Shown here: positions 1 through 7,468 of the stretch, piece after piece
How positions within the stretch are numbered: position 1 is the first letter of the stretch
Layout: each line of letters starts with the position of its first letter
DNA from: Flavobacteriia bacterium
GTDB lineage: Bacteria > Bacteroidota > Bacteroidia > Flavobacteriales > Flavobacteriaceae
Direction of reading: 5' to 3'
DNA length: 10,279 nucleotides
Assembly (NCBI GenBank): GCA_018500075.1
Contig: JAHBAN010000212.1
Span: 1-10,279, forward strand
Made by a program: the position numbers and the translations under genes
The notes under the pieces: model-generated
The model's database searches: none
Seen by the model: only the letters and a program-made list of their open reading frames with translations
Told to the model about the DNA's origin: nothing

Positions 1-1119
1 CAATGCGCCATAGGCGCTGATCAGGCGCGCCCATTCGTCGGGGGTTCCGCCCTCTGTGGCGAGGCGGGGGTTGAGGCGCTGGACCATGCCCTCGATCATC
101 TCCTGACGTTCGGCCGGCGACATTTCGCCGGCGCTTTCGATCTCCTGAACGCTCGGGCCGGGCAGATCGGCGGCTGTTTCGCGCGGGGCGGGCGGGGTAT
201 ACTCGACGCCGGCGAGCCAGGCGATATCCTCGATGCTCTGGCGGATCGGGGCAATCCAGGGCGCGGCTTCGGGGCCTTGGGAAAGGAGCTGTGACCAGAG
301 GCTGAAGGCGCGGTCGGGGCGGTCGTTCTGGAGCCACATCTGGCCGAGGAAATAGCGCGCGACCGGGTCTGTGCGGTCGGCTTTGAGGGCGCGGCGCAGG
401 GCGGCTTCGGCTTCGGGAGAGACATAGCCGTCGGCCTCGGTGATATACATCTGCGCCATGGTGACGAAATCACTGGCGCTTGCGGTGTCGCCTTTGAGGC
501 GGATCACCGCGCTTTGGGCGGCGCGGGCGGCGGCGTAATTGCCAAGGCGGGCTTCGCTTTGGGCCAGAAACTGCTGGCCCTGAAGCTCGTCGGGGCGCTG
601 TGCGACGGCCTCGCGCAGGCGTTCGACCAGCGCGATATAGCCGGCCTCTTGCGGCGGGGCGCTCGGGGCGGGCAGGCGGGCGAGGAAGGCGGCCTGGCTC
701 TTGCGGTTGGCATAGAGCGTCTCGGCGGCCTGCAGGCGGGCCTGATGGGGCAGATCGCCAAGCCCGGCGGTGCCAAGGCGGCCATAGAGCGCAAAGGCGC
801 CGCCTGTGAGCGAGAGGGCGAGCAGGACGGCGGCGGCGGCTGTGAGGGCGCGGGGCTGTTCGGCTTTGGCTTCGGCGCGCGACAGCTGGGCATCGGCGGC
901 GAGCACGCGGCGGCCCACCTCGGTGCGGATGCGCCCGGCCTCGGCCTCGGCGATGAGGCCGCGGGCGAGATCGCGCTCGACCTCTTTTAGCTGGTCGCGA
1001 TAGATCCGCAGATCATAGGCGGCAGGATGCTCGGCGCCGGCGCGGCGGCTGAGCAGCGCAAGGGCAAAGAGAGCGGCGAGAAGCAGGGCCAGAGCGGCGG
1101 AGATGATCCAGAATGTCAT
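1..1119 (-). CDS. ccmI: Cytochrome c maturation protein CcmI (C-terminus cut by window edge)
   Basis: CcmI is the apocytochrome c chaperone part of the haem ligation machinery. It sits in the inner membrane and holds the C-termini of apocytochromes in the periplasm through TPR repeats. Reading the minus strand from ATG at 1119, the frame stays open to base 1 (373 codons) with no stop. Residues 2-24 (starting TFWIISAALALLLAALFAL) form the first membrane helix. They are followed by a cytoplasmic segment with the typical YDLRIYRDQLKEVERD stretch near residues 35-50. A second helix lies near residues 94-113 (VLLALSLTGGAFALYG). A periplasmic TPR-like part follows (for example FVTMAQMYITEADGYVSPEAEAAL cut here into helices, then ARYFLGQMWLQNDRPDRAF). 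The visible end reads EEWARL-type, DEWARLISAYGAL, as in the family C-terminal region. Family members are about 400 residues, so roughly 30-50 residues are missing. I see no good Shine-Dalgarno sequence. It is divergent from soxB and unlikely to be functionally tied to it. Confidence 0.93.
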   Translation of the reverse strand, partial: MTFWIISAALALLLAALFALALLSRRAGAEHPAAYDLRIYRDQLKEVERDLARGLIAEAEAGRIRTEVGRRVLAADAQLSRAEAKAEQPRALTAAAAVLLALSLTGGAFALYGRLGTAGLGDLPHQARLQAAETLYANRKSQAAFLARLPAPSAPPQEAGYIALVERLREAVAQRPDELQGQQFLAQSEARLGNYAAARAAQSAVIRLKGDTASASDFVTMAQMYITEADGYVSPEAEAALRRALKADRTDPVARYFLGQMWLQNDRPDRAFSLWSQLLSQGPEAAPWIAPIRQSIEDIAWLAGVEYTPPAPRETAADLPGPSVQEIESAGEMSPAERQEMIEGMVQRLNPRLATEGGTPDEWARLISAYGAL

Positions 1120-1137
1120 GGGCGGTATGTAGGACGG

Positions 1138-1150
1138 CAGCGGGCCGCTG
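1138..1150. repeat. 13-bp palindrome upstream of ccmI
   Basis: CAGCGG-G-CCGCTG is a perfect inverted repeat with a one-base centre. It lies 19 bases upstream of the ccmI start, on the side that would be its 5' leader. It could be a small operator or a leader hairpin, but GC-rich palindromes of this size also arise by chance in this genome type. No function is claimed. Confidence 0.3.
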
Positions 1151-1232
1151 GGAAGGGGGAAACGGATGCGCGCGTAAGGATGTCGCAATTGTGAGGGATT
1201 GTGGCGCAATGCTGGGTGGAGGCGGGCGCACT

Positions 1233-1261
1233 TTGGGGCAGATAGGGGGTAAGCATCTAAC
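1233..1261 (+). promoter_or_regulatory. Possible soxB promoter
   Basis: TTGGGG (1233-1238) and TCTAAC (1256-1261) are separated by 17 bases and match half or more of the -35 and -10 consensus. Transcription would start near 1268, leaving only about 10 bases before the soxB ATG at 1279. That fits the absence of a convincing Shine-Dalgarno sequence there. The match is weak and alphaproteobacterial promoters are loose, so this is a candidate only. Confidence 0.25.
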
Positions 1262-1278
1262 ACGATTGGATTCGAGCC

Positions 1279-2526
1279 ATGAGACGGTATTCTGCATTTG
1301 CTGTGGCGCGCGAGGCGGCCCGCTTTCACACCGGTTGGGAGCGCGCCTGGCGCTCGCCGCAGCCAAAGAAAAAATACGATGTGATCATCGTGGGCGCGGG
1401 CGGGCATGGGCTTGCCACGGCGTTTTATCTTGGCAAGAACTTCGGGATCACAAATGTGGCGATTTTGGAGAAGGGCTGGCTGGGCGGCGGCAACACCGGG
1501 CGCAACACCACGATCATTCGCTCCAATTATCTGCAGGATCCGTCGGCGGCTTTGTATGAGAAGGCGCGCTCGCTCTATGAGACCATGTCTCAGGATCTGA
1601 ACTACAATGTGATGTTTAGCCCGCGCGGTGTGATTATGCTGGCGCAGACCGAGCATGAGGTGCGCGGCTATAAGCGCACAGCGCACGCCAATATGCTGCA
1701 GGGCGTTGAGACGCGCTTTATCGGGCCGGAAGAGGTGAAAAAGCTCGTGCCGATCATTTCGCTTGAGGGGCCGCGCTATCCGGTGCTTGGCGGCTTGTAT
1801 CAGGCGCGCGGCGGCACAGGGCGGCACGATGCTGTGGCCTGGGGCTATGCGCGGGCCTGCTCGGATATGGGCATGGACATCATCCAGCAGTGCGAAGTGA
1901 CGGGCGTGCGCTCATCGGGTGGCAAAGTCACCGGTGTGGACACCACGAAGGGTGCGATTGACTGTGACAAGCTCGGCCTCGTTGTGGCGGGCAACTCGGG
2001 CGCGCTGGCGGATATGGCGGGCTTCCGTCTGCCGATGGAGTCGGTTGCGCTTCAGGCGCTGGTGTCTGAGCCGATCAAGCCTTGTATGGATGTGGTTGTT
2101 ATGGCCAATACGGTGCATGGCTATATGAGCCAGTCTGACAAGGGCGAGATGGTGATCGGCGGCGGCACGGATGGCTTCAACAACTATACGCAGCGCGGCT
2201 CTTTCCACCATATCGAGGAGACGGTGCGCGCGCTTGTGGAGACCTTCCCGATGGTGAGCCGCCTCAAGATGCTGCGCCAGTGGGGCGGGATTGTGGACGT
2301 CACGGGCGACCGCAGCCCCGTGATCGGTAAGACGCCTTTGGGCAACTGCTTTATCAACGCGGGCTGGGGCACGGGGGGCTTTAAGGCCATTCCGGGCGGC
2401 GGCTGGGCGACGGCGGAGCTGATTGCCAAGGGCGAGCCGGGGCCGCTTGCGGCGGAGTTTGGTATGGAGCGCTTTATTGAAGGGCGCTTTATTGATGAAT
2501 CTGTGGCCGCTGGCGTGGCACATTAA
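1279..2526 (+). CDS. soxB: Sarcosine oxidase, beta subunit (heterotetrameric, covalent FMN)
   Basis: This is the flavin subunit of heterotetrameric sarcosine oxidase, which oxidises sarcosine (N-methylglycine) with O2 and tetrahydrofolate to glycine, 5,10-methylene-THF and H2O2 in the cytoplasm. The 415 residues match the family length. The N-terminal MRRYSAFAVAREA stretch is family-typical and fixes the start. The Rossmann FAD motif is at residues 35-50 (DVIIVGAGGHGLATAF, with GAGGHG at 39-44). It is followed by the family segment GWLGGGNTGRNTTIIRSNY (67-84). His183 in GRHDAVAWGY corresponds, by recalled alignment, to the histidine that carries covalent FMN (His173 in Corynebacterium). The C-terminal WGGIVDVTGDRSP and INAGWGTGGFKAIPG stretches are the DAO-family flavin-binding end. 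The protein ends RFIDESVAAGVAH, as its homologues do. It is the first gene of soxBDAG, and the stop overlaps the soxD ribosome binding site. This gene is for sarcosine oxidase and is unrelated to thiosulfate-oxidation SoxB. Confidence 0.96.
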   Translation: MRRYSAFAVAREAARFHTGWERAWRSPQPKKKYDVIIVGAGGHGLATAFYLGKNFGITNVAILEKGWLGGGNTGRNTTIIRSNYLQDPSAALYEKARSLYETMSQDLNYNVMFSPRGVIMLAQTEHEVRGYKRTAHANMLQGVETRFIGPEEVKKLVPIISLEGPRYPVLGGLYQARGGTGRHDAVAWGYARACSDMGMDIIQQCEVTGVRSSGGKVTGVDTTKGAIDCDKLGLVVAGNSGALADMAGFRLPMESVALQALVSEPIKPCMDVVVMANTVHGYMSQSDKGEMVIGGGTDGFNNYTQRGSFHHIEETVRALVETFPMVSRLKMLRQWGGIVDVTGDRSPVIGKTPLGNCFINAGWGTGGFKAIPGGGWATAELIAKGEPGPLAAEFGMERFIEGRFIDESVAAGVAH

Positions 2527-2538
2527 GGAGGATATGAG

Positions 2539-2868
2539 ATGCTTATCCTTGAATGCCCCTATTGCGGGGTTAAAGGCGAAGAGACGGAATTTCACGCGGG
2601 GGGCGAAGCGCATTTGAAGCGCTTTGGGCCTGGCTCGAGTGATGCGGATTTTGAGACCTATCTTTTCATGCGCGAGAACCCGAAGGGGGTGCATCTGGAG
2701 CGCTGGCGCCATGCCAATGGCTGCGGCAAGTGGTTTCATGCTGCGCGCTGCACGATGACGCTGGAAGTGTTTGGCACCTATAGCGCGCAGACCTATGAGC
2801 CGCCCCAAGAGATTAAGGACATCCTGACGGCCAAGCGCCCGGGATGGAGCTGGAGGAACTTTAAATGA
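2539..2868 (+). CDS. soxD: Sarcosine oxidase, delta subunit (zinc-binding)
   Basis: This small structural subunit of heterotetrameric sarcosine oxidase has 109 residues, a normal family length. It carries one structural zinc. The predicted ligands are visible: Cys6 and Cys9 in LECPYCG, and His58 and Cys62 in RHANGCGKWF, with the same C-x2-C and H-x3-C spacing known from the Corynebacterium enzyme. The segment CGKWFHAARCTMTLEVFGTY is characteristic of the family. The start is set by a strong AGGAGG at 2526-2531, seven bases before the ATG. An ATG at 2534 is in another frame. The stop overlaps the soxA start as ATGA, which indicates translational coupling. Confidence 0.95.
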   Translation: MLILECPYCGVKGEETEFHAGGEAHLKRFGPGSSDADFETYLFMRENPKGVHLERWRHANGCGKWFHAARCTMTLEVFGTYSAQTYEPPQEIKDILTAKRPGWSWRNFK

Positions 2869-5800
2869 GCACACGTCTCACACAGGGCGGGCGGCGGATC
2901 GACCGCAACAAGCCTGTTACATTCAGCTTTAACGGCACCCGCCTGAAGGGCTTTGAGGGCGACACGCTGGCCTCGGCGCTTCTGGCCAATGACCAGATGA
3001 TGATGGGCCGGTCGTTCAAATATCACCGCCCGCGTGGCGTTGTGGCGTCGGGCGCGGAAGAGCCGAACGCTTTGATGAATATGGGCGAGGGCGGCAAGTT
3101 TGAACCCAACCAGCGCGCCACCACGACCGAGATTTTTGACGGTCTGGCCGCCAAATCGCAGAACCACTGGCCAAACCTCGAGTTTGACATTGGCGTGGTG
3201 AACAACGCGTTTGCGCGCTTTCTGCCAGCCGGGTTTTACTACAAGACCTTCCTTTTCCCGCGCTTTGCGTGGAAGCATATTTACGAGCCGTTTATCCGCC
3301 AGTCTGCCGGCCTTGGCCAAGCGCCCAAGGCGCGCGATGCGGATACGTACGAGCATTTCTATTTCTTTGCCGATGTTGCCGTGATCGGCGGCGGGCTGGC
3401 CGGCCTTCAGGCGGCCAAGACAGCGGCGCTGAGCGGTGCGAAAGTGCTCCTGATGGAGCAAGACCCGCATTGGGGCGGGCGCAGCATGGTCGATGGCGGC
3501 GAACTCGATGGCAAGCCTGTGGCCGAGTATATCGCGGCGCTTGTGGCCGAGCTTGAGGGCATGGAGAATGTCACGCTGCGCAGCCGTATGATGGGCGCCG
3601 GGGTCTATGACCACGGGTATCTCTTGGGCTATGAGCGGCTACGCGACCATGCGCCGGCGCTGGTTGGGCCGCGTCACCGGCTCTGGAAAATCCGCGCCAA
3701 GCAGATCATCACCGCCACAGGGGCGATCGAGCGGCCTCTGAGCTTTGCGGGCAATGACATCCCCGGTGTGATGCTGGCGGGGGCGCTGCGCGACTATATC
3801 GCCGATTATGGCGTGAGCGCGGGCGATCGTGTGGTTGTTGTGACCAACAATGACGATGCTTACAAAACCGCGCTGGCGGTGAAGGCGGCGGGGCTTGATG
3901 TGCCTGTGATTTTGGATGCGCGCGCAGACGGCGGCGGCGCGGCGGCAGAGGCGGCCCGTGCGGCGGGTATCCGTGTGGAAAATGGCAAGGCGATTGCCAA
4001 AGTCACCGGCGGCAAGCGTGTGAAATCTGTCAAGATTTGTGCGCAGGCCGGTGAGGGCGGCGTGCTCGAAGAGATCGCCTGCGATGCGGTGGCCATGTCT
4101 GGCGGCTGGTCGCCTGTTGTGCATCTCTGGAGCCATTGTGGCGGCAAACTTCTTTGGGATGAGGAGCACGCGATGTTCCGCCCTGACGAGACGCGCCCGC
4201 CCTTGGGCGCTGACGGTGCGGGGTTTGTGATCCCCGCTGGCGCGGCCAATGGGGTGATGGATATGGGCGTCGGGCTGACCGATGCCGACCACGCCGGGCG
4301 CAGGGCCGTTGAGGCGCTTGGGCTGGTGGCCAAAACCGTTCGGCTGCCTGATTTTGAGCAGGCCGCAGAAGCGCCTTTGCAGCCTGTCTGGATGATGCCG
4401 CAGGGCGCGGGGCCAAAGCTGCGTATGAAGGCGTGGCTTGATTATCAGAACGATGTGAAAGTCTCTGATGTGCAGCTGGCCGCGCGTGAGGGCTATGAGA
4501 GTGTGGAGCACACCAAGCGCTATACCACGCTCGGCATGGCGACTGACCAAGGCAAGCTGAGCAATATCAACGGCTTGGCTGTGCTTTCGGAAACGCTCGG
4601 GCAGGCTATTCCCGAGACGGGGACAACCACCTTCCGCCCGCCCTATACGCCGATTTCGATTGGCTCGATTGCCGGAGAAGCGCGCGGAGAGGTCTTTCAG
4701 CCGGTGCGGCGCACCCCGATGTATGACTGGCACGCGGCCAATGGCGCGCATTGGGAGCCTGTCGGCCAATGGCGGCGCGCCTATGCTTATCTGCGCGGCG
4801 ACGAGAGCGTGCATGAGGCGGTGAACCGCGAAATCCTTGCGACACGCGAGAGCCTTGGGCTGCTCGACGCTTCAACCCTCGGCAAGCTGATTGTGAAGGG
4901 GCCGGATGCGGGCAAATTCCTTGATATGCTCTACACCAATATGATGAGCACGCTGAAGCCCGGTAAATGCCGCTATGGCCTCATGTGTTCGGAAAACGGC
5001 TTTCTGTCTGACGATGGCGTGGTTGTGCGCCTCGATGAGGAGACCTTCCTCTGCCACACCACCACGGGGGGCGCCGAGCGCATCCACGGCCATATGGAAG
5101 AGTGGCTTCAGACCGAATGGTGGGATTGGAAGGTCTATGTGACCAATGCCACAGAGCAATGGGCGCAGATCGGCGTGGTCGGGCCGAACTCGCGCAAAGT
5201 GCTTGAGAAGCTCGGCGGTGTCGATGTCTCCAAAGAGGCGCTCGGCTTTATGGAGTATACGGCGGGCAAGCTGGGCGGCTTTGATGCGCGGATTTTCCGG
5301 ATCTCCTTTGCGGGCGAGCTGTCTTACGAGATTGCTGTGCCGGCCTCTCAGGGGCGCGCGCTTTGGGATGCGCTGTTTGAGGCGGGAGCCGAGTTTAACG
5401 CAACCGCTTACGGGACCGAAGCGATGCACGTGATGCGGGCCGAGAAGGGCTTTATCATGATCGGGGACGAGACCGACGGCACCATCATTCCGCAGGATCT
5501 GGGCCTGTCTTGGGCGATTTCCAAGAAGAAGGAAGATTTCCTTGGCAAGCGCGCGCAGGCGCGGGAGTTTATGGCCAACCCCGAGCGCTGGCAGCTTGTC
5601 GGCCTTGAGACGGTGGATGGCTCTGTTATCCCTGATGGGGCCTATGCTGTGGCCGAGGGCCATAACGCCAACGGCCAGCGCAATGTCGAGGGGCGCGTGA
5701 CCTCGACCTATTACTCGCCCACCTTGGGCAAGGGGATCGCTATGGGGCTGATCCACAAAGGGCCGGAGCGGATGGGCGAGACGGTCGATTTCCCCGGAAC

Positions 5801-5876
5801 CGACGGAAAGACCTATACCGCCAAGATTGTAAGCGCGGTTTTCTATGACCCTGAAGGGGAGAAGCAAAATGTCTGA
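2865..5876 (+). CDS. soxA: Sarcosine oxidase, alpha subunit
   Basis: This is the large subunit of heterotetrameric sarcosine oxidase, 1003 residues, the usual size. Residues about 1-100 are the 2Fe-2S-ferredoxin-like domain without cluster cysteines (includes SFKYHRPRGVVASGAEEPNA). A dinucleotide-binding fold begins near residue 169 with DVAVIGGGLAGLQAA (GGGLAG at 175-180), which binds NAD(H) in known structures. The linking segment near 542-563 contains HTKRYTTLGMATDQGK. From about residue 614 (RRTPMYDWH) to the end lies a GcvT/aminomethyltransferase-type domain that takes the methylene group onto tetrahydrofolate. Conserved stretches there include TNMMSTLKPGKCRYG and ISFAGELSYEIAVP. The ATG overlaps the soxD stop by four bases and has GGAGGA at 2852-2857. 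The gene overlaps soxG by eight bases. Several long open frames on its antisense strand are by-products of GC-rich codon use. Confidence 0.96.
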   Translation: MSTRLTQGGRRIDRNKPVTFSFNGTRLKGFEGDTLASALLANDQMMMGRSFKYHRPRGVVASGAEEPNALMNMGEGGKFEPNQRATTTEIFDGLAAKSQNHWPNLEFDIGVVNNAFARFLPAGFYYKTFLFPRFAWKHIYEPFIRQSAGLGQAPKARDADTYEHFYFFADVAVIGGGLAGLQAAKTAALSGAKVLLMEQDPHWGGRSMVDGGELDGKPVAEYIAALVAELEGMENVTLRSRMMGAGVYDHGYLLGYERLRDHAPALVGPRHRLWKIRAKQIITATGAIERPLSFAGNDIPGVMLAGALRDYIADYGVSAGDRVVVVTNNDDAYKTALAVKAAGLDVPVILDARADGGGAAAEAARAAGIRVENGKAIAKVTGGKRVKSVKICAQAGEGGVLEEIACDAVAMSGGWSPVVHLWSHCGGKLLWDEEHAMFRPDETRPPLGADGAGFVIPAGAANGVMDMGVGLTDADHAGRRAVEALGLVAKTVRLPDFEQAAEAPLQPVWMMPQGAGPKLRMKAWLDYQNDVKVSDVQLAAREGYESVEHTKRYTTLGMATDQGKLSNINGLAVLSETLGQAIPETGTTTFRPPYTPISIGSIAGEARGEVFQPVRRTPMYDWHAANGAHWEPVGQWRRAYAYLRGDESVHEAVNREILATRESLGLLDASTLGKLIVKGPDAGKFLDMLYTNMMSTLKPGKCRYGLMCSENGFLSDDGVVVRLDEETFLCHTTTGGAERIHGHMEEWLQTEWWDWKVYVTNATEQWAQIGVVGPNSRKVLEKLGGVDVSKEALGFMEYTAGKLGGFDARIFRISFAGELSYEIAVPASQGRALWDALFEAGAEFNATAYGTEAMHVMRAEKGFIMIGDETDGTIIPQDLGLSWAISKKKEDFLGKRAQAREFMANPERWQLVGLETVDGSVIPDGAYAVAEGHNANGQRNVEGRVTSTYYSPTLGKGIAMGLIHKGPERMGETVDFPGTDGKTYTAKIVSAVFYDPEGEKQNV
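5856..5861 (+). promoter_or_regulatory. Ribosome binding site that decides the soxG start
   Basis: GGGGAG inside the end of soxA lies seven bases before the ATG at 5869. An in-frame ATG at 5845, eight codons earlier, has no such site and would add MTLKGRSK, which is not like the family N-terminus. This favours 5869 as the soxG start. Confidence 0.6.
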
Positions 5877-6429
5877 TGTGAGAAGTGCCCTTGCGGGCGC
5901 AAGCTTTGAGGGGATTGCGCGGGTGGCCGAGGCGGGCTTGCGCGGGATGATCAGCTTTCGCGGCGATCTGTCGGCCAGCAAGGTCAAATCGGCATTGAAG
6001 GCGGTGAGCGGCGTGGAGATGCCCGGCCAGCGCGGCTGTGTTGTCAACGGCGCGCGCGGCTTGGCGTGGATGAGCCCGGACGAAGCGCTTGTGATGGTCC
6101 CTCATGCCGAGGCGGAGGATGCGGTGAGCCAGCTCAACAAGGCCCTGAAAGGCCAGCATTTCATGGCCGAGAATGTTTCGGATGCGCGGGCTGTCTTTAC
6201 GGTTTCGGGCCGCCATGCGCGCGAGGTGATTGCCAAGCTGGCGCCGGTGGATATGGCCGGCTTTGGGCCGGGCGAAATCCGCCGCACGCGGATTGCTCAG
6301 GTGGCGGCGGCCTTCTGGATGGATGAGGCCGATGCGCTGACGGTGGTCTGCTTCCGCTCGGGGGCGGAGTATATGTTTGGCACGCTCAAAATGGCAGCGC
6401 AGCCCGGCAGCGAAGTCGGCGTTTACTAA
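5869..6429 (+). CDS. soxG: Sarcosine oxidase, gamma subunit
   Basis: This is the last subunit of the heterotetramer, related to the GcvT fold, and it helps form the interface with SoxA. From ATG 5869 the product is 186 residues (MSDVRSALAGASFEG...), a normal family length. Recognisable stretches are LRGMISFRGDLSASKV near the N-terminus, GLAWMSPDEALVMVP in the middle and CFRSGAEYMFGTLKMAA near the end. It overlaps the soxA stop by eight bases, so translation is probably coupled. A longer form starting at 5845 (194 residues) is possible but less likely. The gene ends the operon, and a hairpin terminator follows 24 bases after the stop. Confidence 0.92.
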   Translation: MSDVRSALAGASFEGIARVAEAGLRGMISFRGDLSASKVKSALKAVSGVEMPGQRGCVVNGARGLAWMSPDEALVMVPHAEAEDAVSQLNKALKGQHFMAENVSDARAVFTVSGRHAREVIAKLAPVDMAGFGPGEIRRTRIAQVAAAFWMDEADALTVVCFRSGAEYMFGTLKMAAQPGSEVGVY

Positions 6430-6453
6430 AGCGGTTTTCCGCTCATAGCGATC

Positions 6454-6484
6454 AAAAGGCCGGCGCCGAATGGGCTGGCCTTTT
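6454..6484 (+). terminator. Rho-independent terminator after soxBDAG
   Basis: AAAAGGCCGGC (6454-6464) pairs with GCTGGCCTTTT (6474-6484), an 11-bp stem with one G-U pair and a nine-base loop. The T-tract is part of the right arm. The same stem has an A-tract on the left, so it could also act on the other strand. It sits just after the soxG stop and before a separately initiated gene. Confidence 0.7.
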
Positions 6485-6542
6485 GCAATTCGCCGCCAAG
6501 AGAGGCTTTTCTTAATCAAAAAGCCGTATTACCTATGCGGCT

Positions 6543-7340
6543 ATGAAACATGAAACGCCCAAGCGCCGCCCCGTTGTGGGGATCATCGGCAACCAGCATC
6601 TGATCAACGAAACCTACATGACCCACGGGGGCGGGGTGATGAACACCGAGGCTGTCGCCCAGGTGGCGGGCTGCCTGCCGCTGCTGATTGCGGCGGACCC
6701 GCGGTTTGTGAGCGTTGAGGAGCTGATGGAGGTCTGCGACGGGTTTTTGCTCACCGGCGGGCGGCCCAATGTGCACCCGGAAGAATACGGCGAGGCCGAG
6801 ACCGAGGCCCATGGCGAGTTTGACCGCGCGCGCGACGCGATTGTCCTGCCGCTGGTGCGGGCCTGTGCGGCGCGCGGCCAGCCGTTTTTCGGCATCTGCC
6901 GCGGCTTTCAGGAAGTGGCCGTCGCCTTCGGCTCCACGCTGCACCCCGAAATCCGCGATCTCCCCGGGCGCAGCAATCACCGGATGCCCCCCGAAGGCAC
7001 GCTGGAGGAAAAATTCGAGCTGCGCCACGAGGTCCGCTTCGCCAAAGGCGGGCGCTTTCACCGGCTGCTGGGGGCACAGGCCGTCATGACCAATACGCTC
7101 CACGGTCAGGGCATCTGCACAGCCGGCCCGCGGGTGGTGATCGAGGGCCATGCCCCCGATGGCACCCCCGAGGCGATCTACATCAAAGACGCCAAGGGCT
7201 TCACCCTCTCGGTGCAATGGCACCCGGAATGGAACGCCGCCAACGATCCTGTCTCGCGCCCGCTGTTTGAAGCCTTCGGCGCCGCCGCGCGGGCCTGGGC
7301 CAAACAAAAAGCCCAACCTGCGCAGCACTCACCCGCCTAG
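6543..7340 (+). CDS. Gamma-glutamyl hydrolase, peptidase C26 / class I glutamine amidotransferase-like (PuuD-like)
   Basis: The 265-residue cytoplasmic enzyme belongs to the family that hydrolyses gamma-glutamyl amides, such as gamma-glutamyl-GABA in the PuuD branch. The class I amidotransferase triad is complete: nucleophile Cys119 in FFGICRGFQE (nucleophile elbow), and His227 and Glu229 in QWHPEW. GFLLTGGRPNVHPEEY (67-82) is the family's oxyanion-loop region, and NTLHGQGI (184-191) is typical of C26 members. The true substrate cannot be read from the sequence. PuuD-like enzymes act on gamma-glutamyl-GABA or related gamma-glutamyl amines, and no gamma-glutamyl-polyamine synthetase is visible nearby. 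It lies just downstream of soxG on the same strand but beyond a terminator, so it may have its own promoter. No clear Shine-Dalgarno sequence precedes the ATG. An upstream TATTAC at 6527 could be a -10 giving a near-leaderless message, but this is weak. Confidence 0.85.
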   Translation: MKHETPKRRPVVGIIGNQHLINETYMTHGGGVMNTEAVAQVAGCLPLLIAADPRFVSVEELMEVCDGFLLTGGRPNVHPEEYGEAETEAHGEFDRARDAIVLPLVRACAARGQPFFGICRGFQEVAVAFGSTLHPEIRDLPGRSNHRMPPEGTLEEKFELRHEVRFAKGGRFHRLLGAQAVMTNTLHGQGICTAGPRVVIEGHAPDGTPEAIYIKDAKGFTLSVQWHPEWNAANDPVSRPLFEAFGAAARAWAKQKAQPAQHSPA

Positions 7341-7370
7341 CCCTTTTTTATTGCCCTAAATATCCTGGGG

Positions 7371-7391
7371 GTCTGGGGGCAAAGCCCCCAG
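7371..7391. repeat. Intergenic hairpin repeat, copy 1
   Basis: The core CTGGGGGCAAAGCCCCCAG (7373-7391) is a perfect 8-bp stem closed by an AAA loop. Including the preceding GT it is a 21-bp unit, repeated exactly 32 bases downstream. It lies between convergent genes and can form on either strand, so it may act in bidirectional termination or mRNA 3'-end protection, or be a dispersed REP-like element. Confidence 0.8.
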
Positions 7392-7402
7392 GTTTACACT
7401 GT

Positions 7403-7423
7403 GTCTGGGGGCAAAGCCCCCAG
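7403..7423. repeat. Intergenic hairpin repeat, copy 2
   Basis: This is an exact second copy of the 21-bp unit at 7371-7391, with the same 8-bp stem and AAA loop. The 11 bases between copies (GTTTACACTGT) are not repeated. Two identical copies so close together suggest a local duplication or paired REP-type arrangement. Confidence 0.8.
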
Positions 7424-7427
7424 CTGG

Positions 7428-7452
7428 TCGGATTTTGCGAAGCAAAATTCGA
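7428..7452. terminator. ATTTTGC-GAA-GCAAAAT hairpin, likely bidirectional terminator or REP-like element
   Basis: CGGATTTTGC (7429-7438) pairs with GCAAAATTCG (7442-7451) around a GAA loop. There is one G-U pair, and an outer T-A pair at 7428/7452. It shares the tight GC-(A/G)AA-GC apex with the two neighbouring hairpins although the arms differ. It is 17 bases from the kynU stop and would be the first structure met by a transcript leaving kynU. There is no pure T-run outside the stem, so strict intrinsic termination is uncertain. Confidence 0.55.
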
Positions 7453-7468
7453 ACTCAAGTCACAGGCT

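Noticed and set aside
514..990. A plus-strand glycine-rich frame opposite ccmI
   Set aside because: It is the antisense of the CcmI membrane and TPR region. The minus-strand frame is continuous and matches CcmI throughout.
3639..4814. Long antisense frames inside the sox genes (for example 391 residues here, also 1912-2874, 2793-3614 and 4872-6047 on the minus strand)
   Set aside because: They lie wholly opposite well-recognised SoxB/SoxD/SoxA/SoxG coding sequence and are arginine-, histidine- and proline-rich as expected for GC-rich antisense. They resemble no family I know.
1279..6429. Thiosulfate-oxidising Sox system, suggested by the gene names soxA, soxB, soxD
   Set aside because: The proteins are clearly heterotetrameric sarcosine oxidase subunits (GcvT domain, DAO-type flavin domain, zinc delta subunit). 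The shared symbols are a naming coincidence.
7371..7452. A small CRISPR array
   Set aside because: There are only two identical units, each a perfect short palindrome with an 11-base interval and no spacer-sized unique sequence. No cas genes are present.
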